The position numbers and the translations under genes were made by a program. Of a DNA stretch of 64,000 nt, positions 33,852 through 41,242 are shown in pieces. The notes below the pieces were generated by a model. That model worked only from the letters and a program-made list of their open reading frames with translations. It did not search any database and was not told the DNA's origin. Origin of the DNA: IMCC26077 sp964418325 (GTDB lineage: Bacteria > Actinomycetota > Actinomycetes > Nanopelagicales > Nanopelagicaceae). The stretch covers positions 1 to 64,000 of the forward strand of contig CAYQLC010000006.1 of assembly GCA_964418325.1 (NCBI GenBank), given 5' to 3'. The number at the start of each line of letters is the position of its first letter. The first letter of the stretch is position 1.

Positions 33852-35282
33852 ATGTTTAAGAGCGCAAGCGAAATACTTGCCTATATCAAAAAAGAAGATG
33901 TCAAGTTGGTCGATGTTCGGTTCATCGATTTGCCTGGCATCCAACACCACTTCAATGTCCCTGCCGAATCTTTCGATGAGGCGGTCTTCACTGAAGGGCT
34001 AATGTTTGATGGTTCATCGATTCGTGGTTTCCAGTCCATTCATGAATCAGATATGAAGTTGCTCCCAGTCCCCGGTTCAGCATTTATCGATCCATTCCGC
34101 AAAGAGAAGACCTTGGTCATTCTCTTCTCGGTTCATAATCCAGTCGACAACTCCCCATACTCTCGTGACCCTCGTGGAATTGTTGCCAAGGCAGTGGAGT
34201 ACATGCGCTCGATCGGAATCGCCGACACCGCATTCTTCGCACCTGAGGCAGAGTTCTATGTTTTCGACAGCGTTCGCTTCAAGACTGGAATGAATGAGGC
34301 TTACCACCACATCGATTCCTATGAAGGTGCATGGAACACTGGCATCGAATACGACGCAGATGGCACGCCTAACCGTGGTTATCGCACTCGCATCAAGGGC
34401 GGCTATTTCCCCGTTTCGCCAACCGATCAATTTGCAGACCTGCGCGATCAGATGGTGATGAACCTTGGCAAGGTTGGGCTAAATGTCGAGCGCTCACACC
34501 ATGAAGTTGGCACCGCCGGACAGATGGAAATCAACTACAAGTTCACCGATATCTTGAGCGCAGGCGATGAATTGATGAAGTTCAAGTACATCATCAAGAA
34601 CACTGCATGGCAGGCAGGTAAGACTGCAACCTTCATGCCAAAGCCACTCTTTGGTGACAATGGTTCAGGAATGCACGTCCACCAATCGCTCTGGAAAGAC
34701 GGCAAGCCGCTCTTCTGGGGTGAGGGCTATGGAGATCTTTCTGACATGGCGCGCTGGTACATCGGTGGTTTACTCAAGCACGCGCCTTCGCTGCTGGCGT
34801 TCACCAACCCGACGGTCAACTCCTATCGTCGCCTCGTTCCAGGTTACGAAGCACCAGTGAACTTGGTCTACTCAGCGCGTAACCGCTCTGCATGTATTCG
34901 AATCCCAATCACTGGATCGAATCCAAAGGCAAAGCGCATCGAGTTCCGTTGCCCAGATCCATCATCGAATCCTTACCTCGCATTTGCCGCGATGTTGATG
35001 GCAGGACTGGATGGCATCAAGAATAAAATTGAGCCGCCAAAGCCAGTAGATAAGGATCTTTATGAGTTAGAGGGCGCTGAGGCAGCTTCGATTCCTCAGG
35101 TTCCTGGCTCACTCGGTGAAGTTCTCGACAACCTTGAGAAAGACCACGCCTTCCTCACCCAAGGCGGAGTCTTCGCCCAAGATCTGATTGACACATGGAT
35201 CGCCTTCAAGCGCAAGGAAGAGGTTGACTACGTGCGACTTCGTCCACATCCAGCAGAGTTCGAGCTCTACTTCGATATCTAA
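33852..35282 (+). CDS. glnA: Glutamine synthetase type I
   Basis: Makes glutamine from glutamate, ammonia and ATP; the main ammonia-assimilating enzyme. The 476-residue protein starts at ATG 33852 with a GGAGG site upstream; the in-frame ATG at 33834 contains that site and is rejected. It has the N-terminal DVRFIDLPGIQHHF, the ATP site GDNGSGMHVHQSLW, the glutamate flap GYEAPVNLVYSARNR, and DKDLYELEGAEAASIP holding the Tyr adenylylated in the GSI-beta group, so GlnE control is likely. A terminator follows. Confidence 0.97.
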   Translation: MFKSASEILAYIKKEDVKLVDVRFIDLPGIQHHFNVPAESFDEAVFTEGLMFDGSSIRGFQSIHESDMKLLPVPGSAFIDPFRKEKTLVILFSVHNPVDNSPYSRDPRGIVAKAVEYMRSIGIADTAFFAPEAEFYVFDSVRFKTGMNEAYHHIDSYEGAWNTGIEYDADGTPNRGYRTRIKGGYFPVSPTDQFADLRDQMVMNLGKVGLNVERSHHEVGTAGQMEINYKFTDILSAGDELMKFKYIIKNTAWQAGKTATFMPKPLFGDNGSGMHVHQSLWKDGKPLFWGEGYGDLSDMARWYIGGLLKHAPSLLAFTNPTVNSYRRLVPGYEAPVNLVYSARNRSACIRIPITGSNPKAKRIEFRCPDPSSNPYLAFAAMLMAGLDGIKNKIEPPKPVDKDLYELEGAEAASIPQVPGSLGEVLDNLEKDHAFLTQGGVFAQDLIDTWIAFKRKEEVDYVRLRPHPAEFELYFDI

Positions 35283-35294
35283 ATCCCCCAGATC

Positions 35295-35338
35295 AGAGAC
35301 CCTCGGCGCCTCATACCGCCGGGGGTCTCTACTTTTTT
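35295..35338 (+). terminator. Rho-independent terminator of glnA
   Basis: Stem AGAGACCC-t-CGGCG pairs with CGCCG-g-GGGTCTCT (35295-35330), followed by T6 at 35333-35338. The T tract overlaps the last codons of the convergent amidohydrolase gene. Confidence 0.92.
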
Positions 35339-36111
35339 CCTAGTGAAATCCCATCAATGAGCGAGCTTAAAGAGTGCGCAGCGCTCACTATCTTGTCGCC
35401 AAAAATCGAATCTTCCCGGTTCTCCATCATCACTGAAGTCACTCGTGGTTCGACTCCATAGAAAGAGAGCGGCACGTAGGTACCAGAATAAGGCTCGTTG
35501 ACCACATGCTCACCTATTGGACTGAATGCAGAGATTGCTAGTTCGCACAACCACTGTGGTGTGTGAAAAGGATCTACTCCGATACAGATTGGTGGACGAC
35601 GTTGGCCCCTATTAATGCTGTTTGCATGTTCGCGCATTCGATACGAATGTACATCGATGATGGTCACGCAACCATGAGCACTCAAGACCTCACCGATGAG
35701 CGAATCAAGTGCTGTTGCGTAAGGGGTAAAGTACTGCTCTATCAATCGCTGGTCACGCCCTGAATCGATATCTCGAAGGCTCGCTCCAGTGGAAGTTTTT
35801 AGATATACCGCACCCATGCCAACCGCATTCATCGGCTCACGATCATCCGGAAATCTCTCGGGATCAATTACCAATCGAGAGAGCGTGTTACGAAAAATCC
35901 ACGGACGAGACTTCGACGTTGTTGCGGCCATAGCGGCCAAAATCTCGGTGCGGCTATCGGTCATCTCGTCCAGCTCAACGTCAAGTTCACCATCAGTCAA
36001 AAGTAATTGCGCCCTAACGTCACTAGGTATAGCTCGCGCTGAATGCGGTACATGAAGTACTACGAATGAATCTGGAGAACCTTTGTGAATCTCGAAATTT
36101 ATGCCGTTCAC
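35329..36111 (-). CDS. N-formylglutamate amidohydrolase-family protein
   Basis: A 260-residue zinc-type amidohydrolase of the HutG-like family, which removes formyl or similar groups from N-acylated amino acids. Family landmarks are VLHVPHSARAIPSDVR near the N-terminus, ELDEMTDSRTE, RLVIDPERF and VTIIDVHSYRMRE. It begins with GTG directly after the ATPase gene stop (no spacer), so it belongs to the ABC transporter operon under the SAM-IV riboswitch. No other his-utilisation genes are nearby, so the substrate may be an N-formyl amino acid other than formylglutamate. Confidence 0.85.
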   Translation of the reverse strand: MNGINFEIHKGSPDSFVVLHVPHSARAIPSDVRAQLLLTDGELDVELDEMTDSRTEILAAMAATTSKSRPWIFRNTLSRLVIDPERFPDDREPMNAVGMGAVYLKTSTGASLRDIDSGRDQRLIEQYFTPYATALDSLIGEVLSAHGCVTIIDVHSYRMREHANSINRGQRRPPICIGVDPFHTPQWLCELAISAFSPIGEHVVNEPYSGTYVPLSFYGVEPRVTSVMMENREDSIFGDKIVSAAHSLSSLIDGISLGKK

Positions 36112-36873
36112 TTACAACCGACCAGCTTCGTGTACCTTCCGCAAAAATTCTTTGGTGCGCTGGTCTTGTGGATCTTGAAGTACTTGCGCAGAAGGACCAA
36201 TCTCCACGACTCCGCCAGACTCCAAGAAACAGACTTGATCACCAACCTGTTGTGCGAATCCCATCTCATGGGTGGCTATCACCATAGTCATCGCTGAGGA
36301 TTTATCCTCTTTCAACTCCTTGACTGTGATTAGCACTTCGTTTACTAGTACAGGATCGAGAGCAGAAGTGACTTCGTCTAACAAAAGTACTCGCGGATTG
36401 ACTGCAAGCGCACGGATAATTGCAACGCGCTGCTGTTGACCGCCACTGAGCCGATCCGGATATTGATCGGCTTTTTCATACAGCCCAAATCTCTTTAATA
36501 ATCGGTCGGCGCGATCATCGGCCTCATCTTGGGATAGTTTATGAACGATTACCGGAGCCAACGTAATGTTCTCGCGCACAGTCTTATGCGGAAAAAGGTT
36601 GAAAGCCTGAAAGACCATCGCAATCTTTCTTCGAGTCTTATCGATATCAATCTCTGGATTAGTGATTTCTTCTTCGTCGAGATAGATAGCTCCATCATCA
36701 ATTTGCTCCAGTAAATTAATGCACCTCAAGAGGGTTGACTTTCCCGAACCTGAGGCACCAATCAGAACAGTTGCACTTGCCTCCGGAACGTTAAAGTTCA
36801 CCGAATTCAGAACAACATCATCACCAAAAGACTTCCGGAGCGATTCGACTCGTAAGGTTATTTGTTGACTCAT
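36112..36873 (-). CDS. Polar amino acid ABC transporter, ATP-binding protein
   Basis: A 253-residue ATPase of the PAAT (GlnQ/HisP-like) family. Walker A GASGSGKSTLLRCINLLE, Q-loop VFQAFNLFPH, signature LSGGQQQRVAI, Walker B VLLLDEVTSALD and switch His in IATHEMGF are all intact. It overlaps the permease gene by four bases. The operon order on the minus strand is binding protein, permease, ATPase, amidohydrolase. Confidence 0.95.
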   Translation of the reverse strand: MSQQITLRVESLRKSFGDDVVLNSVNFNVPEASATVLIGASGSGKSTLLRCINLLEQIDDGAIYLDEEEITNPEIDIDKTRRKIAMVFQAFNLFPHKTVRENITLAPVIVHKLSQDEADDRADRLLKRFGLYEKADQYPDRLSGGQQQRVAIIRALAVNPRVLLLDEVTSALDPVLVNEVLITVKELKEDKSSAMTMVIATHEMGFAQQVGDQVCFLESGGVVEIGPSAQVLQDPQDQRTKEFLRKVHEAGRL

Positions 36874-37802
36874 GCAAGCCCTTGCGCATTCTGACGTTCG
36901 ATAGATCTGCGCATCGCTCGATCGGTAAATCGCGTCAGTGGAATAGTTACCAAGAGGAAAACTATTGCAGCAATTACATAAGGTGTGTAATTGAACGATC
37001 GACTGCTCGCAATTTGTGCTGCACGAACTGCATCAGTTACTCCGAGGATTGACACCAAACCGGTGTCTTTGATTAGCGCAATGAGATCATTGAGCAACGG
37101 TGGAGTCACTCGCTTGAGCGCTTGCGGAAGAACAACATGTCGCAAGGATTGAAATTGCGAGAGTCCTAGTGACCGGGCCCCTGCTCTTTGACTTGGATGA
37201 ACGGTAAGGATGCCACTGCGTAGTACTTCGGCAACATATGCCGTATACGTAATGATGACCGCGAGAGTACCGAGGATAAGCACATTATTCGTCAGTCCGG
37301 GAATCCGAAGAGCGGGAAGTCCAAAACCCACTAAGAGGATAACGAGAATCATCGGAATTCCGCGGAAAAGGTCTACATAGACTGTTGCGAGAAATCGAAA
37401 TGGAGTGAGCGCAGGTGAGCGTGAAGTTCTTAGCAATGCGATACAGAGGCCAAGAATTGCGACCGAAGTGCCTGCGATTACGGTGAGCATCGCATTAGTC
37501 ATGAAGCCCAGGAGCACTTTGGGAAGAACTTCTGCGCCATAGGCCCAATTGAAGAAGGTGTCTGAAAGGACCGTGAAACCCGGAGAAGTGACCAACACTA
37601 CGAGGAGGGTGCCAAGGACCAGAACGCTTGATGCAGCAGCTATCACTCCATATTTTCGCGCTGCTCTTCGCCGATAATCTCTACGACGCAACTCCTGATC
37701 ACTTGGCTGCCAGGAACTCTGCGGACGAGAAAGAGTGTGCCCATCGCTGGACACACCCTGTTCTCGGCTAACTCGCTTTTCTTTTTTTCGGCGATTCATC
37801 AC
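36870..37802 (-). CDS. Polar amino acid ABC transporter, permease
   Basis: A 310-residue permease of the HisM/GlnP type. An Arg/Lys-rich cytoplasmic tail (about 1-50) precedes the first helix. The EAA coupling loop reads VHPSQRAGARSLGLSQFQ, followed by VVLPQALKRVTPPLLND. A single permease implies a homodimer. The start is GTG 37802 or the adjacent ATG 37799. It follows the binding-protein gene by 19 nt. Confidence 0.94.
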   Translation of the reverse strand: MMNRRKKEKRVSREQGVSSDGHTLSRPQSSWQPSDQELRRRDYRRRAARKYGVIAAASSVLVLGTLLVVLVTSPGFTVLSDTFFNWAYGAEVLPKVLLGFMTNAMLTVIAGTSVAILGLCIALLRTSRSPALTPFRFLATVYVDLFRGIPMILVILLVGFGLPALRIPGLTNNVLILGTLAVIITYTAYVAEVLRSGILTVHPSQRAGARSLGLSQFQSLRHVVLPQALKRVTPPLLNDLIALIKDTGLVSILGVTDAVRAAQIASSRSFNYTPYVIAAIVFLLVTIPLTRFTDRAMRRSIERQNAQGLA

Positions 37803-37821
37803 AGAAGCGATTGTTCACACC

Positions 37822-38706
37822 TTAGGAAAGGTATGGCGCTCCGGCGACGCTAGCTAACCACTTATCAGTGATTTCTTTGAGTTCGCCACTATCTCGAATT
37901 GCATCGACTGCAGAAGTCACGCATTGCGTGATTGGGCTGTCCTTTGCGAGCAACAAGCCTGCGCCTTGATCATTTGCATCACGATTTTCGACCTGCCCGA
38001 CGATAATTCCGTTCGGAACTTCGACCGCAGATAGGTAGAACGCAGTTGGTAGATCAACAACCAAGCCGTCAATCTGGCCATTTTTTAACGCTGCGACAGC
38101 GGCGGCATTATCGTTGAAGACCTGCGCTTTCAGTCCGAATTGCGTCTCGATGGTGTCAAGAGAAGTTGAGGCAACCGCGGCGCCCAACTTTGCACCCTTC
38201 GCTTTGAGATCAGCAATTGTGGTGACTCCCTCAATCTTGCTTCCCTTGAAAGAGACAATTGATTGATTCGAGAAGTAATAGGCGCTGGAAAAGTCGACGA
38301 CCTTCTTGCGCTCATCTGTAATTGAATACTGCTGGATATTGAAGTCGAAAGTCTTTGGGCCAGGGGCAATAGCAGAGTCGAAGGTGGTTCGCACCCATTT
38401 GACTTGCTCATTGCTGTAACCAAGCTGCTTTGCTACTGCATAGGCCACGGCAGCTTCGAATCCTTCACCCTTTTCTGGGGCATCATTGAGAACCCACGGT
38501 GAGTAAGCGGGCTCGCCAGTAGCGATAGTAAGAGTGTTACCTTCGATAGTTTGGAGATTCTCAGGTGTGCATTGATTTACTTCAGAAGATTCAGCTGGTG
38601 CAGCAGCCTCATCAGTTGATGAACTGCTTGAGCAACCACTCACCAACAGTGCGAAGCTTGCAAAGAGCGCGAAGATAAAGAGCGTCGACTTTTTATTTCT
38701 TTTCAC
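37822..38706 (-). CDS. Polar amino acid ABC transporter, substrate-binding lipoprotein
   Basis: A 294-residue solute-binding lipoprotein (lipobox LVSGC, Cys25, then a Ser-rich linker) of the PAAT family. The binding domain contains GEPAYSPWVLND and GFEAAVAYAVAKQLG, and RTTFDSAI and FNIQQYSITDERKKVVDFS, the usual ligand-site regions. GTG 38706 is chosen for its AAGGAAA ribosome site; the frame runs open to 38808 but that part is RNA leader. The SAM-IV riboswitch upstream suggests methionine, cystine or a related sulfur amino acid as ligand. Confidence 0.9.
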   Translation of the reverse strand: MKRNKKSTLFIFALFASFALLVSGCSSSSSTDEAAAPAESSEVNQCTPENLQTIEGNTLTIATGEPAYSPWVLNDAPEKGEGFEAAVAYAVAKQLGYSNEQVKWVRTTFDSAIAPGPKTFDFNIQQYSITDERKKVVDFSSAYYFSNQSIVSFKGSKIEGVTTIADLKAKGAKLGAAVASTSLDTIETQFGLKAQVFNDNAAAVAALKNGQIDGLVVDLPTAFYLSAVEVPNGIIVGQVENRDANDQGAGLLLAKDSPITQCVTSAVDAIRDSGELKEITDKWLASVAGAPYLS

Positions 38707-38763
38707 AATTTTCCTTTCGGTATCCCATTCCCAATTTTGGACACCGCCTTGGCGCCCAATGTT

Positions 38764-38798
38764 CGGGCCTTGTGATGAATCTTGCGCAGCAAGGCCCG
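38764..38798 (-). promoter_or_regulatory. Leader hairpin between SAM-IV riboswitch and binding-protein gene
   Basis: CGGGCCTTG and CAAGGCCCG form a perfect 9-bp stem with a 17-nt loop. An alternative small hairpin CTTGC-TGC-GCAAG shares part of the same strand. It lies 19 nt after the aptamer and 57 nt before the start codon, and may be part of the switching region. No T tract follows, so it is not a classic terminator. Confidence 0.5.
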
Positions 38799-38817
38799 CG
38801 CTTGCCATCTCTGGCCA

Positions 38818-38894
38818 GGTATCACCCGGAGCACCCCACCGCGGTGGAGGGTTGCCGATCAGCTAGCCGGGGCTTGACGCTGATGCTCTTAACC
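38818..38894 (-). ncRNA. SAM-IV riboswitch
   Basis: S-adenosylmethionine-sensing leader of the actinobacterial SAM-IV type. Minus-strand landmarks in order: GGTTAAGAG, P2 arm ATCAGC with core CAAGCCCCGG and its partner GCTGAT, CGGCAACCCTCC, the ACCGCGGT hairpin, GTGGGGTGCTCCGGG and closing GGTGATACC. Each block fits the published consensus as I recall it. It controls the amino-acid ABC transporter operon 38706-35329. Confidence 0.9.
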
Positions 38895-38950
38895 TTGGCG
38901 AAAAAGTAGCAGAACTGCAGGCTTATGCGAAATTTCCCCACTTCTCTGGA

Positions 38951-38956
38951 TAGAGT
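38951..38956 (+). promoter_or_regulatory. -10 element for leaderless uronate operon transcript
   Basis: TAGAGT lies 8 nt before ATG 38965; no ribosome site is visible. Confidence 0.35.
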
Positions 38957-38964
38957 GTCGCGCT

Positions 38965-39258
38965 ATGACCAGAGCGAATTCCCTCATCGTTCTCGATAGT
39001 AGAGATAACATTGCAATCGCTTTGCAAGAGTTGCCGGTAGGCGCGCAGATTAACCAAGACGATATTGCCTTGACCTTGGAAGTTAAAACCATCATTCCTC
39101 GCGGACATAAGATCGCACTCGTTGATATCGCCAAGGGAGAGCCCATCATTAAATATGGGGAGCGAATGGGTCATGCATTCGCGCCAATAAGTCGAGGAAG
39201 TCACGTGCACACCCACAATGTCATCGGCGATCGAGTATCGACAGAGCCCACTTCATGA
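38965..39258 (+). CDS. Altronate dehydratase-like SAF-domain subunit
   Basis: A 97-residue stand-alone SAF domain that matches residues 1 to about 95 of E. coli altronate dehydratase UxaA: LQELPVGAQI, IPRGHKIALVDIAKGEPIIKYG (seen here as RGHKIALVDIAKGE), and RGSHVHTHNV, the last giving the His residues of the family. In UxaA this domain is fused to the catalytic part. Here it is separate, as in the SuyA subunit of sulfolactate dehydratase. It overlaps the next gene by four bases. Confidence 0.88.
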   Translation: MTRANSLIVLDSRDNIAIALQELPVGAQINQDDIALTLEVKTIIPRGHKIALVDIAKGEPIIKYGERMGHAFAPISRGSHVHTHNVIGDRVSTEPTS

Positions 39259-40061
39259 TTACCGGATACGCAAATAATTCACGGGGCGTGGGCGTGCGCA
39301 GCTATCAATTAATTCTGCCGTCGGTGGTGTGCTCTACGCATCTATCCAAGAAAGTGGCAGAACAGGTGGGAGCCATCACCTTCTCGCATCAACATGGCTG
39401 TGCAATCATCGGACCAGATGTTTCCGGCGTCAACGATTTCTTTGTCGCACTAGCCGGACACCCCAATGTGTATTCCACTCTGGTACTTGGCCTTGGCTGT
39501 GAAACTCTTCAAGGCAATGAACTGACCGACAGCATTGCCACTAAATACCCAGAGACCAAGTATGTAGTCATCCAAGAGAGTCCGGGTATGACAGGAGCGC
39601 TGGACCTGAGTATCGCCGCTGCACAATCACTACATGAAGAGGCGGCCAAAACGGTGCTCGAGCATTTAACAATAGGAATTGAGGGAACTCCGGAAGGAAG
39701 TTTTCTCGAAGAGCTCCAAACAATTGCCGCAAGCTATGGCCATAACCTAGTCCTCGCAAATGACTTCAAGGAGCCGTCACGTAACTTTGCGAAACTCATC
39801 CAGCAACGCTGTCACGTGATTCTCTCCTTCCCCGATGTAAATCAGCCACCGACTGGATTGCCGTTGATTCCAGTGGTCACAGTTGCCAACCCGAATTCCC
39901 TACTCCATCAGGCTCTAGTTGAAGATTTCGATTGTCCTGGCGATATCTCCGCAACAGATCTCATCGCTCAATTGATTTCAGTAGCCAATGGAGTAAAAAG
40001 CAAATCTGAAGCGAAAAAAATCGGAGATATTGTCGTTCCGCGAATGGTTCGGAGCGTCTGA
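39255..40061 (+). CDS. UxaA-family subunit with second-domain cysteines but degenerate C-domain
   Basis: A 268-residue UxaA/GarD-family protein. Its first half keeps the family second-domain motifs with cysteines: GYANNSRGVGVRSYQLILP, SVVCSTH, SHQHGCAIIG and LGLGCETL, which match TVGC, SHTYGC and IGLGCE of E. coli UxaA. Its second half is short and degenerate: the C-domain motif GLECGGSD appears as GIEGTPEG, and about 100 residues of the catalytic region are missing. The end (ISVANGVKSKSEAKKIGD) still aligns. It is a paralogue of the next gene and overlaps it by 1 bp. Probably a subunit of a three-part enzyme; this is inference. Confidence 0.8.
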   Translation: MITGYANNSRGVGVRSYQLILPSVVCSTHLSKKVAEQVGAITFSHQHGCAIIGPDVSGVNDFFVALAGHPNVYSTLVLGLGCETLQGNELTDSIATKYPETKYVVIQESPGMTGALDLSIAAAQSLHEEAAKTVLEHLTIGIEGTPEGSFLEELQTIAASYGHNLVLANDFKEPSRNFAKLIQQRCHVILSFPDVNQPPTGLPLIPVVTVANPNSLLHQALVEDFDCPGDISATDLIAQLISVANGVKSKSEAKKIGDIVVPRMVRSV

Positions 40062-41239
40062 TGAGTGCGAAAGTAGTCCAGCTCACGGGATATCCGCGGA
40101 AGAACGGCCGGTGGGGTTTTCGCAACTACATACTGATCCTCCCACTGCATAATGCCCTCAACCAGTTGTCAGAAGAGATGCGGGTGCAACACCCGGCACA
40201 TCCGGTACTCACCACCGTTGCTCATGACTGGAGCGGTGAAATAGATGATGATTGGGAACGGATTGAGCGCACTTTCTCAGGTTTTGCCGTTAATCCGAAT
40301 GTAGGAGCAACAATTTTTATCGGCGTTGGTTCGCCTACTGAAGAGTTGATCGTCAATGCCGCTCGAAGTAAACGCGAAATGCCTATCGCGTACCTGACTC
40401 TGCGAGATTCTGGTGGTTTCGATAACTTGCGGCAACTTACTATGGAATCTATCTCTGAAGTATTTCCTCTGGTGGCTTCGGAAAAAAGAGAGAGCGCACC
40501 GTGGAGCGCGATGGTGTTAGGTCTCGAATGTGGTGGTTCAGATGCATATTCGGGAATAACTGCCAATCCTGCACTTGGAGTTGCCAGCGACAAATTTGTG
40601 GAATTGGGAGGCACCTCGATACTCGCAGAAACTATGGAGATTCTTGGTGCTGAACATCTGCTCGCAGCGCGTGCGAAAACACCTGAAGTTGGGCAAGCGA
40701 TTATTGATGTCGTCGCTAGATATGAACGTTCCATCACCTATGAGGGTATTGATATTCGAGGAGCGCAACCAAGCCGTGGGAATATTGAAGGCGGATTAAC
40801 TACTCTTGAGGAGAAATCTCTTGGCGCTGCCAAAAAAGCGGGGAACGCTCCGTTTACAGGCGTACTCGATTATGCATACGTCCCCACGGAGCCGGGTCTC
40901 TACTTTATGGACACTCCAGGGCATGACATTGAGCAATTAACTGGATTTGCTGCAGCCGATGTCAATATCACGGTCTTCACTACTGGTCGCGGCACGCCAA
41001 CCGGTTCCGCTGTTATCCCAACCATTAAGGCAGCAACCAATACTGAAATGGCGACCGCACTTCCAGATCTCATCGACCTCAATGCTGGAACTATTGCCGA
41101 CGGCACTGAGACGGTCGCCGAAGTTGGCGAACGCATCTTTGCAGAGATTGTTGATGTCGCTAATGGGAAACTGACCGCTGCCGAACGAGGTGGCCACCGA
41201 GAGTTCAATCTCTCGAGACTGTACGGTTCAACTCAATAA
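40061..41239 (+). CDS. uxaA: Altronate dehydratase-like catalytic subunit (UxaA family)
   Basis: A 392-residue protein with the second and C-terminal domains of UxaA. The C-domain is well kept: LGLECGGSDAYSGITANPALG, GGLTTLEEKSLGAAKKAG, MDTPGHDIEQLTGFAAA, and TTGRGTPTG. The N-terminal half starts like the family (GYPRKNGRWGFRNYILILP) but has lost all three cysteine motifs: PLHNAL for TVGC, AHDWSG for SHTYGC, and IGVGSPTE for IGLGCE. The preceding gene has those motifs. Altronate dehydratase makes 2-keto-3-deoxygluconate. The symbol refers to family, as substrate (altronate or another aldonate) is not proven. Confidence 0.85.
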   Translation: MSAKVVQLTGYPRKNGRWGFRNYILILPLHNALNQLSEEMRVQHPAHPVLTTVAHDWSGEIDDDWERIERTFSGFAVNPNVGATIFIGVGSPTEELIVNAARSKREMPIAYLTLRDSGGFDNLRQLTMESISEVFPLVASEKRESAPWSAMVLGLECGGSDAYSGITANPALGVASDKFVELGGTSILAETMEILGAEHLLAARAKTPEVGQAIIDVVARYERSITYEGIDIRGAQPSRGNIEGGLTTLEEKSLGAAKKAGNAPFTGVLDYAYVPTEPGLYFMDTPGHDIEQLTGFAAADVNITVFTTGRGTPTGSAVIPTIKAATNTEMATALPDLIDLNAGTIADGTETVAEVGERIFAEIVDVANGKLTAAERGGHREFNLSRLYGSTQ

Positions 41240-41242
41240 CAG

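Noticed and set aside
35329..36111. HutG-like gene as evidence of histidine degradation
   Set aside because: No hutH, hutU or hutI nearby, and the operon is under a SAM riboswitch rather than a histidine regulator.
38707..38808. N-terminal extension of the ABC binding protein to 38808
   Set aside because: The extension lies in the riboswitch leader, and the lipoprotein signal begins properly at GTG 38706 with a ribosome site.
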